The position numbers and the translations under genes are program-made. DNA of 11,569 bases from CAYLWN01 sp964387625 (lineage in GTDB: Bacteria; Patescibacteriota; Microgenomatia; UBA10105), in the NCBI GenBank assembly GCA_964387625.1, contig CAYLWN010000030.1, positions 1 to 11,569 on the forward strand, read 5' to 3'. The notes beneath the pieces were generated by a model. That model was not told where the DNA came from and ran no database searches. It saw nothing but the letters and a program-made list of their open reading frames with translations. Position 1 is the first letter of the stretch, and every line of letters starts with the position of its first letter. Shown piece after piece: positions 4,709 through 9,903 of this stretch.

Positions 4709-5725
4709 ATGAAATACGATGTAATTATTATAGGAAGTGGGCCTGCGGGCTATACAGCTTCTATTTATACTTCCCGGGCAATGTTAAAAACTTTATTAAT
4801 TAGCGGTTTAGAGCCGGGTGGACAACTCACTACAACTACAGAAGTCGAAAATTTTCCCGGATTTGATAAAGGAATATTAGGTCCTGAACTGATGGACATA
4901 ATGAAGAAACAAGCAGAAAGGTTTGGAACGGAAATTAGATCGGAGAATGTTGTTCAAGTCATCCCGAATTCATTTCGGGATCCCATTAAGAACGAGATCC
5001 TGAAACACTTGCCTGCGCAAGCAGGAGTTCAGGATGACAAAGCGTTCATTGTAAAAACTGATACAGCAGAATATGATGCAAAATCCGTGATTATTGCCAC
5101 AGGTGCGTCTTCAAAAAAATTAGGGATATCTTCTGAAGAAAAATTTATTGGAAAAGGTGTGTCATATTGCGCTACCTGTGATGGATTTTTCTTCAGAAAT
5201 AAAGAAGTTGTAGTAATTGGTGGAGGAGATACGGCAATGGAAGATGCAAATTTTTTAACCAGATTTGCAACTAAAGTAAGTATTATACATCGCCGGGAAG
5301 AATTCCGCGCCAGTCCGATCATGCTGGAACGGGCCCGTAAAAATCCTAAAATTAAATTTATCACCAATAAAACAATAGAGGAAATATTGGGAGATAAAAG
5401 TGTCGAGACGATAAGACTTAAAGACAGCAAGACAAGGAAGACTGAAGAATTGAAAACTCAGGGATTGTTTGTGGCAATAGGTCACAATCCCAATACGAAC
5501 TTTATAAAAGAAGTTGTGAAGTTGAATGAAAAGGGTTACATAGTAACTAATTGGTCTAATTTGACCAATTTGACTAATTTGGAAACTACTACACAAACAA
5601 ATGTACCCGGTATTTTTGCCGCAGGTGATTGTGTAGATTATAAATACAGACAAGCCATAGTTGCATCAGGTATGGGTTGCATGGCTGCTCTGGATGTTCA
5701 ACATTATTTAGAAGAAAATAAATAA
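4709..5725 (+). CDS. trxB: Thioredoxin reductase (NADPH), with two in-frame insertions
   Basis: This flavoenzyme passes electrons from NADPH through FAD and a Cys pair to thioredoxin. The FAD site G9-S-G-P-A-G14, the GGQL..T.EVENFPGF segment, the redox motif C154-A-T-C157-D-G, the NADPH site GGGDTAMEDA with H194-R-R-E-E-F-R200, and the second FAD motif GIFAAGDC.D are all present. It is therefore a low-molecular-weight NADPH-type reductase and should be active. At 338 residues it is longer than the usual 310-320 because of two added segments. Residues about 84-110 are encoded by a palindromic element (4958-5038), and residues about 278-293 (NWSNLTNLTNLETTTQ) are encoded by word-repeat DNA (5545-5590). 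Both fall in surface positions between conserved blocks and keep the frame. There is no clear Shine-Dalgarno sequence. Confidence 0.96.
   Translation: MKYDVIIIGSGPAGYTASIYTSRAMLKTLLISGLEPGGQLTTTTEVENFPGFDKGILGPELMDIMKKQAERFGTEIRSENVVQVIPNSFRDPIKNEILKHLPAQAGVQDDKAFIVKTDTAEYDAKSVIIATGASSKKLGISSEEKFIGKGVSYCATCDGFFFRNKEVVVIGGGDTAMEDANFLTRFATKVSIIHRREEFRASPIMLERARKNPKIKFITNKTIEEILGDKSVETIRLKDSKTRKTEELKTQGLFVAIGHNPNTNFIKEVVKLNEKGYIVTNWSNLTNLTNLETTTQTNVPGIFAAGDCVDYKYRQAIVASGMGCMAALDVQHYLEENK
4958..5038 (+). mobile_element. Palindromic repeat element inserted in frame in trxB
   Basis: The 81-nt element begins GTCATCC and ends GGATGAC, which are exact inverted repeats. Inside are a TCCCGAA/TTCGGGA stem (4962-4980) and an ATCCTGAA/TTCAGGAT stem enclosing CCTGC-GCAA-GCAGG. 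It adds 27 codons (VIPNSFRDP ... AQAGVQDD) at a place where thioredoxin reductases have no such segment. The layout resembles the Rickettsia palindromic elements that insert in frame in genes. Ends of this GTCAT..ATGAC type are common in bacterial interspersed repeats. A related element lies at 7637-7732. Confidence 0.8.
5545..5582 (+). repeat. Word-repeat insertion in trxB (ACTAATTGGTCTAATTT type)
   Basis: Repeats of CTAATTTGAC/CCAATTTGAC words encode N-W-S-N-L-T-N-L-T-N-L just before the conserved VPGIFAAGD block, where relatives have only a few residues. ATTGGTC and GACCAAT form a 7-bp hairpin. The first 17 nt match words in the carboxypeptidase gene (5797-5814) and in 23S helix 10 (10872-10888) except for one base. 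Confidence 0.7.
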
Positions 5726-5752
5726 ATCCTCATAAACTTCACTTTTTTCTGC

Positions 5753-5758
5753 TATAGT
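5753..5758 (+). promoter_or_regulatory. Extended -10 (TGC-TATAGT) placed for a leaderless transcript
   Basis: TATAGT ends 7 nt before the ATG at 5766, so the transcript would start at the start codon. The TG of an extended -10 is present one base upstream, and the -35 is poor. Confidence 0.55.
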
Positions 5759-5765
5759 TATTTTT

Positions 5766-6737
5766 ATGTGGTGGAAAAAAGCGGGGATAGCGATTGGACT
5801 AATTAGTCTAATTTATCTAATTGGGTATAAAGTAAAAATTGATCAAAATATTTTAGGAGTACTGTCTCCTTTGGCTGATGAACAAAAAACAAGGGTGGTT
5901 TTCAATGAACAAAACAAGACCAAATATCCGCCCAATGATAATTTTCCTCTGCAATTATTGCCAAAATTTAATGACACTGCAAATATTAATGCTAAATCTT
6001 TGTGTGTGATGGACGTAGACTCCAGGGAATTATTAATGGGAAAAAATATCTCGACTACTATGCCGATTGCTTCTGTTGCAAAAATTATGACTGCAATGGT
6101 CGCACTTGAGAGATCTTCTTTAAATTTTGAAATAAAAATTCCTGACAGTGCTTGTCAGGTGGGAGAAGCAGAAATGGGTCTAACACCCGGAGAAAAACTA
6201 ACCACCCAAGATTTATTGTATGGCATGATGTTGCCTTCAGGAAATGATGCAGCAGAAAGTTTAGCGCAAGGATTAGGACGGGGAGGCAGGGAAGAATTTA
6301 TAAATGCCATGAATGAGAAAGCCAAAGAACTAAATTTATACGATACGCATTTTGTAAATCCAACGGGTTTAGACGGAAATTCTATCAAAGAAACCAGTTA
6401 TTCTACTTGTTTGGATTTATTATCACTTACCAATTATGCACTCAAAAATCCTAAATTTGCTGAAATAGTTGATACCCGTTATAGGGAAATATCTTATGTA
6501 GAAGGTAAACACAAGGCTTTTTATTTACTCAATAAATTACATTTGGATAAATCTTATCCGGGGATAAAAGGGGTAAAACCGGGGGATACGCCTTTTGCTG
6601 GAGAAACTTTGGTGTCTTATGCGGAAAATGGAGGTAAAAAATTAATCGTAGTTTTATTAGACACTCTTTATTCAAAAGATGAAGTGATCAAATTATATGA
6701 TGATATTTATGGGAAGTTGGGGATAAAGGTGAGATAG
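5766..6737 (+). CDS. D-alanyl-D-alanine carboxypeptidase, peptidase family S11
   Basis: This is a penicillin-binding-type serine enzyme that trims the terminal D-Ala from peptidoglycan stem peptides outside the cell. Its 323 residues begin with an uncleaved-looking N-terminal anchor (KK then hydrophobic residues 7-20). The nucleophile motif S103-V-A-K106 and the S158-G-N160 triad are intact. The third motif, normally KTG, is here K271-P272-G273 (GVKPGDTPFAGETLVSYA), a Thr-to-Pro change in the substrate-binding strand. The short C-terminus lacks the amphipathic anchor helix of E. coli DacA, fitting the N-terminal membrane anchor. Codons of the anchor include a 17-nt word also found in 23S helix 10. 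The promoter suggests a leaderless mRNA. Confidence 0.93.
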   Translation: MWWKKAGIAIGLISLIYLIGYKVKIDQNILGVLSPLADEQKTRVVFNEQNKTKYPPNDNFPLQLLPKFNDTANINAKSLCVMDVDSRELLMGKNISTTMPIASVAKIMTAMVALERSSLNFEIKIPDSACQVGEAEMGLTPGEKLTTQDLLYGMMLPSGNDAAESLAQGLGRGGREEFINAMNEKAKELNLYDTHFVNPTGLDGNSIKETSYSTCLDLLSLTNYALKNPKFAEIVDTRYREISYVEGKHKAFYLLNKLHLDKSYPGIKGVKPGDTPFAGETLVSYAENGGKKLIVVLLDTLYSKDEVIKLYDDIYGKLGIKVR

Positions 6738-6758
6738 GGATTTAATCAACTAATTATC

Positions 6759-6797
6759 TCCTGCAAAGCAGGATCTGGCTTTGCCAGACAATTTTTC
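6759..6797 (+). repeat. Tandem double hairpin, copy 1 (possible terminator of the carboxypeptidase gene)
   Basis: TCCTGC-AAA-GCAGGA (6759-6773) is followed directly by TCTGGC-TTT-GCCAGA (6774-6788) and then CAATTTTTC. The same two hairpins and tail occur at 11385-11420 inside the 23S helix 25 insertion, where the second stem has one G-C pair replaced by A-T. The T-rich tail could allow termination after the upstream gene. Confidence 0.8.
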
Positions 6798-6820
6798 TTT
6801 AGTTTATTAGATGTTCAGGG

Positions 6821-6849
6821 TTGACAATTAGATACGAGTTAAGTAGAAT
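6821..6849 (+). promoter_or_regulatory. Near-consensus promoter, TTGACA-N17-TAGAAT
   Basis: There is a perfect -35 at 6821-6826, a 17-nt spacer, and a -10 one base from consensus at 6844-6849. Transcription would begin near 6856. The first transcribed bases include CACTTAACAATTTAG, which resembles a boxA antitermination site. The transcript would run about 440 nt before the first ORF with a ribosome-binding site. Confidence 0.75.
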
Positions 6850-6855
6850 ATCCTT

Positions 6856-7300
6856 TCACTTAACAATTTAGTAAAGAGTTGGAAGCTGTTTAAAAATCGG
6901 AATTAAAAGGTAAAACAGCTTCATAAGAGTCTATAATAATCCCGATTAGATCGGGATCAAACAGACTCTAAGGGAAAGTCAGGGGCCAGTCTGCCGACTA
7001 GGCAGGTCTTACAAAAAGGCTTCTCGGGTTTTTCAACCGCATATTTTAAATAATTTATTTAATATTAACCAAGATTATATAGATGTTGATCTATATAATA
7101 GTTGTAACTTAAATTGCAGATATACGTAGTAACTTTACAGAAAACAATATTATAAAAATTTTATAAAATATCCACCTACGTTCATGTTCGTCTCGAGGAT
7201 TACATCCACGCAGCCGAATATTCACTACGGCGGATATAAGAAACACTAAACTCTCCAGCTTTTAGCTGTATCGTTAATTGTTTCTAAGAAAAGGAGAAAT
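6856..7300 (+). ncRNA. Long structured non-coding leader or stand-alone RNA
   Basis: No gene is seen in 6738-7300. Downstream of the strong promoter the DNA has successive inverted repeats. These are GAAGCTGTTT/AAACAGCTTC (6882-6921), AGAGTCT/AGACTCT enclosing an ATCCCGAT-TAG-ATCGGGAT hairpin (6927-6969), a CTGCC/GGCAG stem (6991-7005), and an 11-bp ATTATATAGAT/ATCTATATAAT hairpin (7075-7100). The last third contains, on the opposite strand, one copy of the structured element described separately. I compared it by eye with RNase P RNA, tmRNA, SRP RNA and 6S RNA and saw none of their signature sequences. It may be a regulatory leader for the ORF at 7301 or an RNA gene in its own right. Confidence 0.5.
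7168..7277 (-). repeat. Structured repeat element, copy A (minus strand)
   Basis: Read on the minus strand from 7277: TTAACGA, a CAGCT-AAAA-GCTG stem, GAGAGTTT, then ATCCGCC...GGTGGAT closing a branched hairpin tipped by a TGTAA loop. Against copy B (10073-10200, plus) 54 of 68 positions agree without gaps over 7168-7235. Stems are kept by paired changes: the loop-closing triplets are GGA/TCC here and GGC/GTC in B. The G-U pairs (ATCCGCC with GGTGGAT in both copies, GGC with GTC in B) become A-C mismatches on the opposite strands, which points to the minus strand here as the structured RNA. A weak promoter-like TTGGGA-N18-TATCAT is visible on the minus strand at 7330-7301. I know no family for it. 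Confidence 0.8.
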
Positions 7301-7519
7301 ATGATAGAAAGAATATTGGGTAAATCCCAAATTTTATTTGCAGCAGAGGGATCAACAGGTGGAACAGTAAAAAAAGCTGTTTTAAAAACAAGAGAACCTA
7401 TTCCTACACCAACACCTGCTCCAGAAAAACCTCCGAAACCAGTTGAAGCAGATAGTAGACCAGGATATGCTCCTGATGGTCATTATGATCCTGGTTTGCA
7501 AGGAGAATTTTTAGGTTAA
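7301..7519 (+). CDS. Small Pro-rich protein of unknown function
   Basis: This encodes 72 residues. A short N-terminal part (MIERILGKSQILFAAEGSTGG) is followed by a basic segment KKAVLKTR and a Pro-rich linker (PIPTPTPAPEKPPKPVE). The Gly/Asp/Tyr-rich C-terminus reads RPGYAPDGHYDPGLQGEFLG. It is probably largely unstructured. It has the marks of a real gene: AAGGAG six bases before the ATG, a strong promoter at 6821 and an intrinsic terminator at 7549-7579. I recognise no family. A lower-case comparison is the 99-residue gene at 9263, which also has a strong ribosome-binding site, no known domain and an 'LP' or 'PG' flavoured sequence. Confidence 0.6.
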   Translation: MIERILGKSQILFAAEGSTGGTVKKAVLKTREPIPTPTPAPEKPPKPVEADSRPGYAPDGHYDPGLQGEFLG

Positions 7520-7548
7520 TATAGATAGTCATAAATTCAATTAATGTA

Positions 7549-7579
7549 AAAAAACCCGTCTGAATAAGACGGGTTTTTT
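7549..7579 (+). terminator. Intrinsic terminator after the small Pro-rich ORF
   Basis: AAAAAACCCGTC (7549-7560), loop TGAATAA, GACGGGTTTTTT (7568-7579). The 12-bp perfect stem with A-run and T-run could work in both directions, but no minus-strand gene needs it here. Confidence 0.93.
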
Positions 7580-7580
7580 G

Positions 7581-7610
7581 TTGAGCAAATAATTATTTTT
7601 GTGATATGAT
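7581..7610 (+). promoter_or_regulatory. Probable promoter of the dehydrogenase gene, TTGAGC-N18-TATGAT
   Basis: A -35-like TTGAGC at 7581-7586 and TATGAT at 7605-7610, preceded by TGA (extended -10), follow directly after the terminator. The start would be near 7617, and the ~125-nt leader is almost entirely the palindromic element at 7637-7732. Confidence 0.5.
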
Positions 7611-7636
7611 ATGAAAGTTAAAAATTTATTGACTGA

Positions 7637-7732
7637 TCATGCTGGAATAATTCTGAATAGTTTAAGAAGATACGTGATTATTTTAGAAGATTCTATCAGT
7701 CGTCGAGTCAGACTCGACTCCTTCCAGAATGA
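7637..7732. repeat. Interspersed palindromic element in the leader of the dehydrogenase gene
   Basis: The ends are TCATGCTGGAA (7637-7647) and TTCCAGAATGA (7722-7732), inverted repeats with one mismatch. Inside lies a perfect GTCGAGT-CAG-ACTCGAC hairpin (7702-7718). Read on the minus strand it starts TGTCATTCTGGAAGGAGTCG, a style of end seen in many bacterial interspersed repeats and related to the GTCATCC ends of the element inside trxB. Confidence 0.65.
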
Positions 7733-7744
7733 CAGATTAAAAAC

Positions 7745-9142
7745 ATGACAGATTCAGCTTTTGCTAATGCCCAAAAACAACTTGATACTGCTGCAAAAAT
7801 ACTTTTGAAAAATGCCAAAACTGCAGAAGAGAAACTTGAATTAGAAAAAAAACTAGCATCACTCAAACAACCTAAAAGAATCGCTGAAGTTTCCTTACCT
7901 GTGGTGATGGATGATGGAAATGTTAAATATTTTACGGGTTACCGTGTACAATTTAATGACAATTTAGGACCTTACAAAGGGGGTATTAGGTTTCATTCCA
8001 ACGTATCACTTGATGAAGTCAAAGCTTTATCTTTTTGGATGACTATCAAATGCGCTGTGGCAAATTTACCTATGGGTGGAGGAAAAGGCGGAGTGATCGT
8101 TGATCCCAAAAAATTATCCATAAAAGAACTGGAAAATTTGTCCCGTGAATATGCAAAGAGTATTGCTGACATTATCGGACCGCACAAAGATGTACCAGCG
8201 CCGGATATGAATACTAATGGAATAATCATGGGGTGGATGCTGGAGGAATTTATAAAAATTCGAAATTCGAAAAACGAAATTCGAAACAAAAAAGAATTAA
8301 ATAAATTAAAAGCGACGTTCACCGGAAAATTAGTTAAAGACGGAGGCAGTGAGGGCAGGGAAGAAGCAACGGGTTTGGGAGGACTATACGTTTTGCAAGC
8401 AATACTTGCAAAACTTAGAACTCAGAACTCAATGACCAAAACTCAATCCTTCGATTACACTCAGGATAAGAAAGAAAAATTAACAGTCGCGGGAAGTCAA
8501 ACTTCCCAGCCACGTTTGACCGTGGCGGTGCAGGGTTTTGGAAATGTGGGACACAATGTAGCCAAATTTTTAGATGCTAATGGTTTTAAAGTAGTTGCAG
8601 TTTCTGATTCAAAAGGCGGAGTATATGTGAGTGAGGGAATAAATCCTGAGTTAACACAGGAATGTAAAAAGAAAAATGGTACTTTAGCTGGTTGTTATTG
8701 CAGCGGATCTGTTTGTGATTTAAAAAAAGGTAGACAAATCACTAACCAAGAATTGCTGGAATTACCGGTGGATATTTTGGTGCCATCTGCTTTGGAAGGC
8801 GTGATTACGGAGAATAATGCAGGGAAAATCAAAGCCAAAGTGATTTTGGAAATGGCCAATGGTCCCACCACCCCACAAGCTGACAGCATTTTATTTAAAA
8901 AAGGGATCACGCTCATTCCTGATGTATTATCAAATAGCGGTGGAGTTTTGGTATCTACTTTTGAATGGGAACAAAATCTCAAAAGCGAACATTGGACTAA
9001 GGAGCAAGTTAACAAGAGATTAAAATCTGAAATTCAAAAAGCAGCTTGGGATATTTGGAACTTGAGCAAGAAAGAAAAAATCGATCTGCGGACCAGCGCT
9101 TTTGTACTAGCTTTGCAGCGTATATTGGCTAAGAGTAATTAA
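7745..9142 (+). CDS. gdhA: Glu/Leu/Phe/Val dehydrogenase family protein (glutamate dehydrogenase-like)
   Basis: This is a cytosolic NAD(P)-dependent enzyme that interconverts glutamate and 2-oxoglutarate plus ammonia. Motifs in order are YKGGIRFHSNVSLDEVKALSFWMT.K, the substrate-binding PMGGGKGG with its Lys, and PAPDMNTNG. After these come GGSEGREEATG, the dinucleotide fold AVQGFGNVGHN.A, LEMANGPTTPQAD, and PDVLSNSGGVLVSTFEWEQN. At 465 residues it is long for the family because of two unusual insertions: residues about 172-189, encoded by CGAAATTCGAA repeats, and residues about 225-257, which include SFDYTQDK and hairpin DNA. A Cys cluster C307-X9-C317-X-C319-X4-C324 follows the Rossmann start and could bind metal. 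No Shine-Dalgarno sequence is seen. Specificity for glutamate rather than a branched amino acid is likely but not proven. Confidence 0.94.
   Translation: MTDSAFANAQKQLDTAAKILLKNAKTAEEKLELEKKLASLKQPKRIAEVSLPVVMDDGNVKYFTGYRVQFNDNLGPYKGGIRFHSNVSLDEVKALSFWMTIKCAVANLPMGGGKGGVIVDPKKLSIKELENLSREYAKSIADIIGPHKDVPAPDMNTNGIIMGWMLEEFIKIRNSKNEIRNKKELNKLKATFTGKLVKDGGSEGREEATGLGGLYVLQAILAKLRTQNSMTKTQSFDYTQDKKEKLTVAGSQTSQPRLTVAVQGFGNVGHNVAKFLDANGFKVVAVSDSKGGVYVSEGINPELTQECKKKNGTLAGCYCSGSVCDLKKGRQITNQELLELPVDILVPSALEGVITENNAGKIKAKVILEMANGPTTPQADSILFKKGITLIPDVLSNSGGVLVSTFEWEQNLKSEHWTKEQVNKRLKSEIQKAAWDIWNLSKKEKIDLRTSAFVLALQRILAKSN
8256..8295 (+). repeat. CGAAATTCGAA inverted word repeat inserted in the dehydrogenase gene
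   Basis: TTCGAAATTCG and CGAAATTCGAA flank a short A-run, forming an inverted repeat with one central mismatch. It encodes IRNSKNEIRNKKE, between the catalytic-domain helix and the GGSEGREEATG block, where relatives have a shorter loop. The frame is kept. Confidence 0.65.
8415..8518 (+). repeat. Second in-frame insertion in the dehydrogenase gene
   Basis: About 33 residues sit between the helix ...LAK and LTVAVQGFGNVG. The DNA contains AACTCAGAACTCAATG words, a CCTTCGATTACACTCAGGAT stretch typical of interspersed repeats (translated SFDYTQDK), and a perfect GGGAAGT-CAA-ACTTCCC hairpin (8491-8507). It ends with a second coding of LTVA (compare TTAACAGTCGCG and TTGACCGTGGCG), which may be a duplicated target site. 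Confidence 0.6.
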
Positions 9143-9262
9143 AATCCCCATTTCCATCCGGTAATATACATATCAGTGATGCATGGATTATTTGGATAAT
9201 CCCCACTAAAATTGTTCTTGAAAAGCAGATAATAATGTTTTTTATATTTTGAAGGAGGAAAA

Positions 9263-9562
9263 ATGGCAGCAAAATTAGGAGAAGGATTACGCAATGCAGT
9301 GCACAATGCAGTGAATACGGTGGTAGCCGTTAGAGAAAAGATTTTACCTGGTGGTGCGGCTGATCCTCCAGCAGATTCTATAACACCAAGCTCTGTTATA
9401 TTGAAAAAAATACATGCTGCTGGTAATGAAGCTATTAAATCATTAGAACAACATGCTATTAAATCGAGAGAAAGGATTGCAGGATGGAAATTAGATTATG
9501 ATCCGCAAACTGGTAAAGTGTCCGATATAACGAATAAAGATAAATTACCCAATCCACAATGA
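9263..9562 (+). CDS. Small soluble protein of unknown function, 99 residues
   Basis: The AAGGAGG ribosome-binding site before the ATG is the best in the window and supports the start. The N-terminal 28 residues (MAAKLGEGLRNAVHNAVNTVVAVREKI) form an amphipathic helix. A Pro/Gly/Ala/Asp linker follows, then a second long helix (SSVILKKIHAAGNEAIKSLEQHAIKSRERIAGWKL) and a polar tail (YDPQTGKVSDITNKDKLPNPQ). It has no signal peptide or membrane span. I recognise no family. It follows the dehydrogenase gene by 120 nt containing a GGATTAT-TTGG-ATAATCC hairpin and a weak promoter-like TTGAAA...TTTATA, and it faces the ArsR gene tail to tail. Confidence 0.65.
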   Translation: MAAKLGEGLRNAVHNAVNTVVAVREKILPGGAADPPADSITPSSVILKKIHAAGNEAIKSLEQHAIKSRERIAGWKLDYDPQTGKVSDITNKDKLPNPQ

Positions 9563-9588
9563 TGTTTTTTATTTACAGTAAATGGTGT

Positions 9589-9861
9589 TTATTTCAACAT
9601 TCCGCATGCAATATGTGAGTTTTTGTGGCATTTGGGATTGAGTGAATAATAAACTTCTAATCCTTTTTTTTGCTGTTTGACAAAGCCATGATCTTTTAAA
9701 ACACTTAAGTGATGGGAGATAGTAGGTTGGCGCAGTTTAAAATGTTCAACAATTGAACTCACGGTTTGTGGAGATTTGACAGATAAAATTTCAATTATTT
9801 TTGCTCTAGTTGGATCGCCTATAACGTCCAAACAGCATTGACAACGAGTTAGATTTAACAT
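9589..9861 (-). CDS. ArsR/SmtB-family winged-helix regulator
   Basis: The frame is open from 9885, but that ATG lies inside the predicted promoter spacer, so I choose the ATG at 9861 (90 residues, MLNLTRCQCCLDVIGD). The ArsR fold is clear: LDVIGDPTRAKIIEIL, then SVSSIVEHF-type helix, and the recognition helix in RQPTISHHLSVLKDHGFV followed by the wing KQQKKGLEVYYSL. Cys7, Cys9 and Cys10 near the N-terminus and a C-terminal Cys78-His79...His83..Cys86 are potential metal ligands, suggesting a metal- or thiol-responsive repressor. The ligand cannot be named from sequence. A near-perfect dyad (9891-9909) covers the -35 boxes of this gene and of the divergent transcript, so autoregulation with control of the neighbour is likely. 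Confidence 0.92.
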   Translation of the reverse strand: MLNLTRCQCCLDVIGDPTRAKIIEILSVKSPQTVSSIVEHFKLRQPTISHHLSVLKDHGFVKQQKKGLEVYYSLNPKCHKNSHIACGMLK

Positions 9862-9875
9862 AGATGAGTGTTTAT

Positions 9876-9903
9876 ATAATAGCATATTTTATATTCTTGA
9901 CAA
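9876..9903 (-). promoter_or_regulatory. Promoter of the ArsR gene, TTGTCA-N16-TATTAT (minus)
   Basis: The -35 is at 9903-9898 and the -10 at 9881-9876. Transcription would begin near 9869, about 8 nt before the chosen ATG, so the leader is very short. The -35 overlaps that of the divergent promoter by five bases. Confidence 0.55.

Noticed and set aside
5403..5445. A third insertion in trxB resembling the GACGATAAGAC repeats at 1-68
   Set aside because: The protein segment here (VETIRLKDSKTRKTEEL) has the same length as in E. coli thioredoxin reductase, so no insertion is needed; the likeness may be chance or codon bias.
5029..5653. Minus-strand ORFs opposite trxB
   Set aside because: They are antisense shadows of an intact conserved gene.
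7168..7240. A protein-coding explanation of the two-copy element (frames reading ISTYVHVRLEDY / ISTYIHIRVETY, or NMNVGGY on the other strand)
   Set aside because: The first pair shares 14 of 23 residues, but the copy at 7168 has a stop just upstream and no start codon, and the changes fall mainly in first codon positions. The other frame has stops in both copies. Paired stem changes fit RNA better.
6856..7300. RNase P RNA, tmRNA, SRP RNA or 6S RNA gene
   Set aside because: GGGAAAGTC at 6972 recalls the RNase P core, but the partner ACAGAA...GGCTTAT block is absent. There is no Ala-tRNA-like end or tag reading frame for tmRNA, and no GGAAGC..GCAGCC-type SRP tip.
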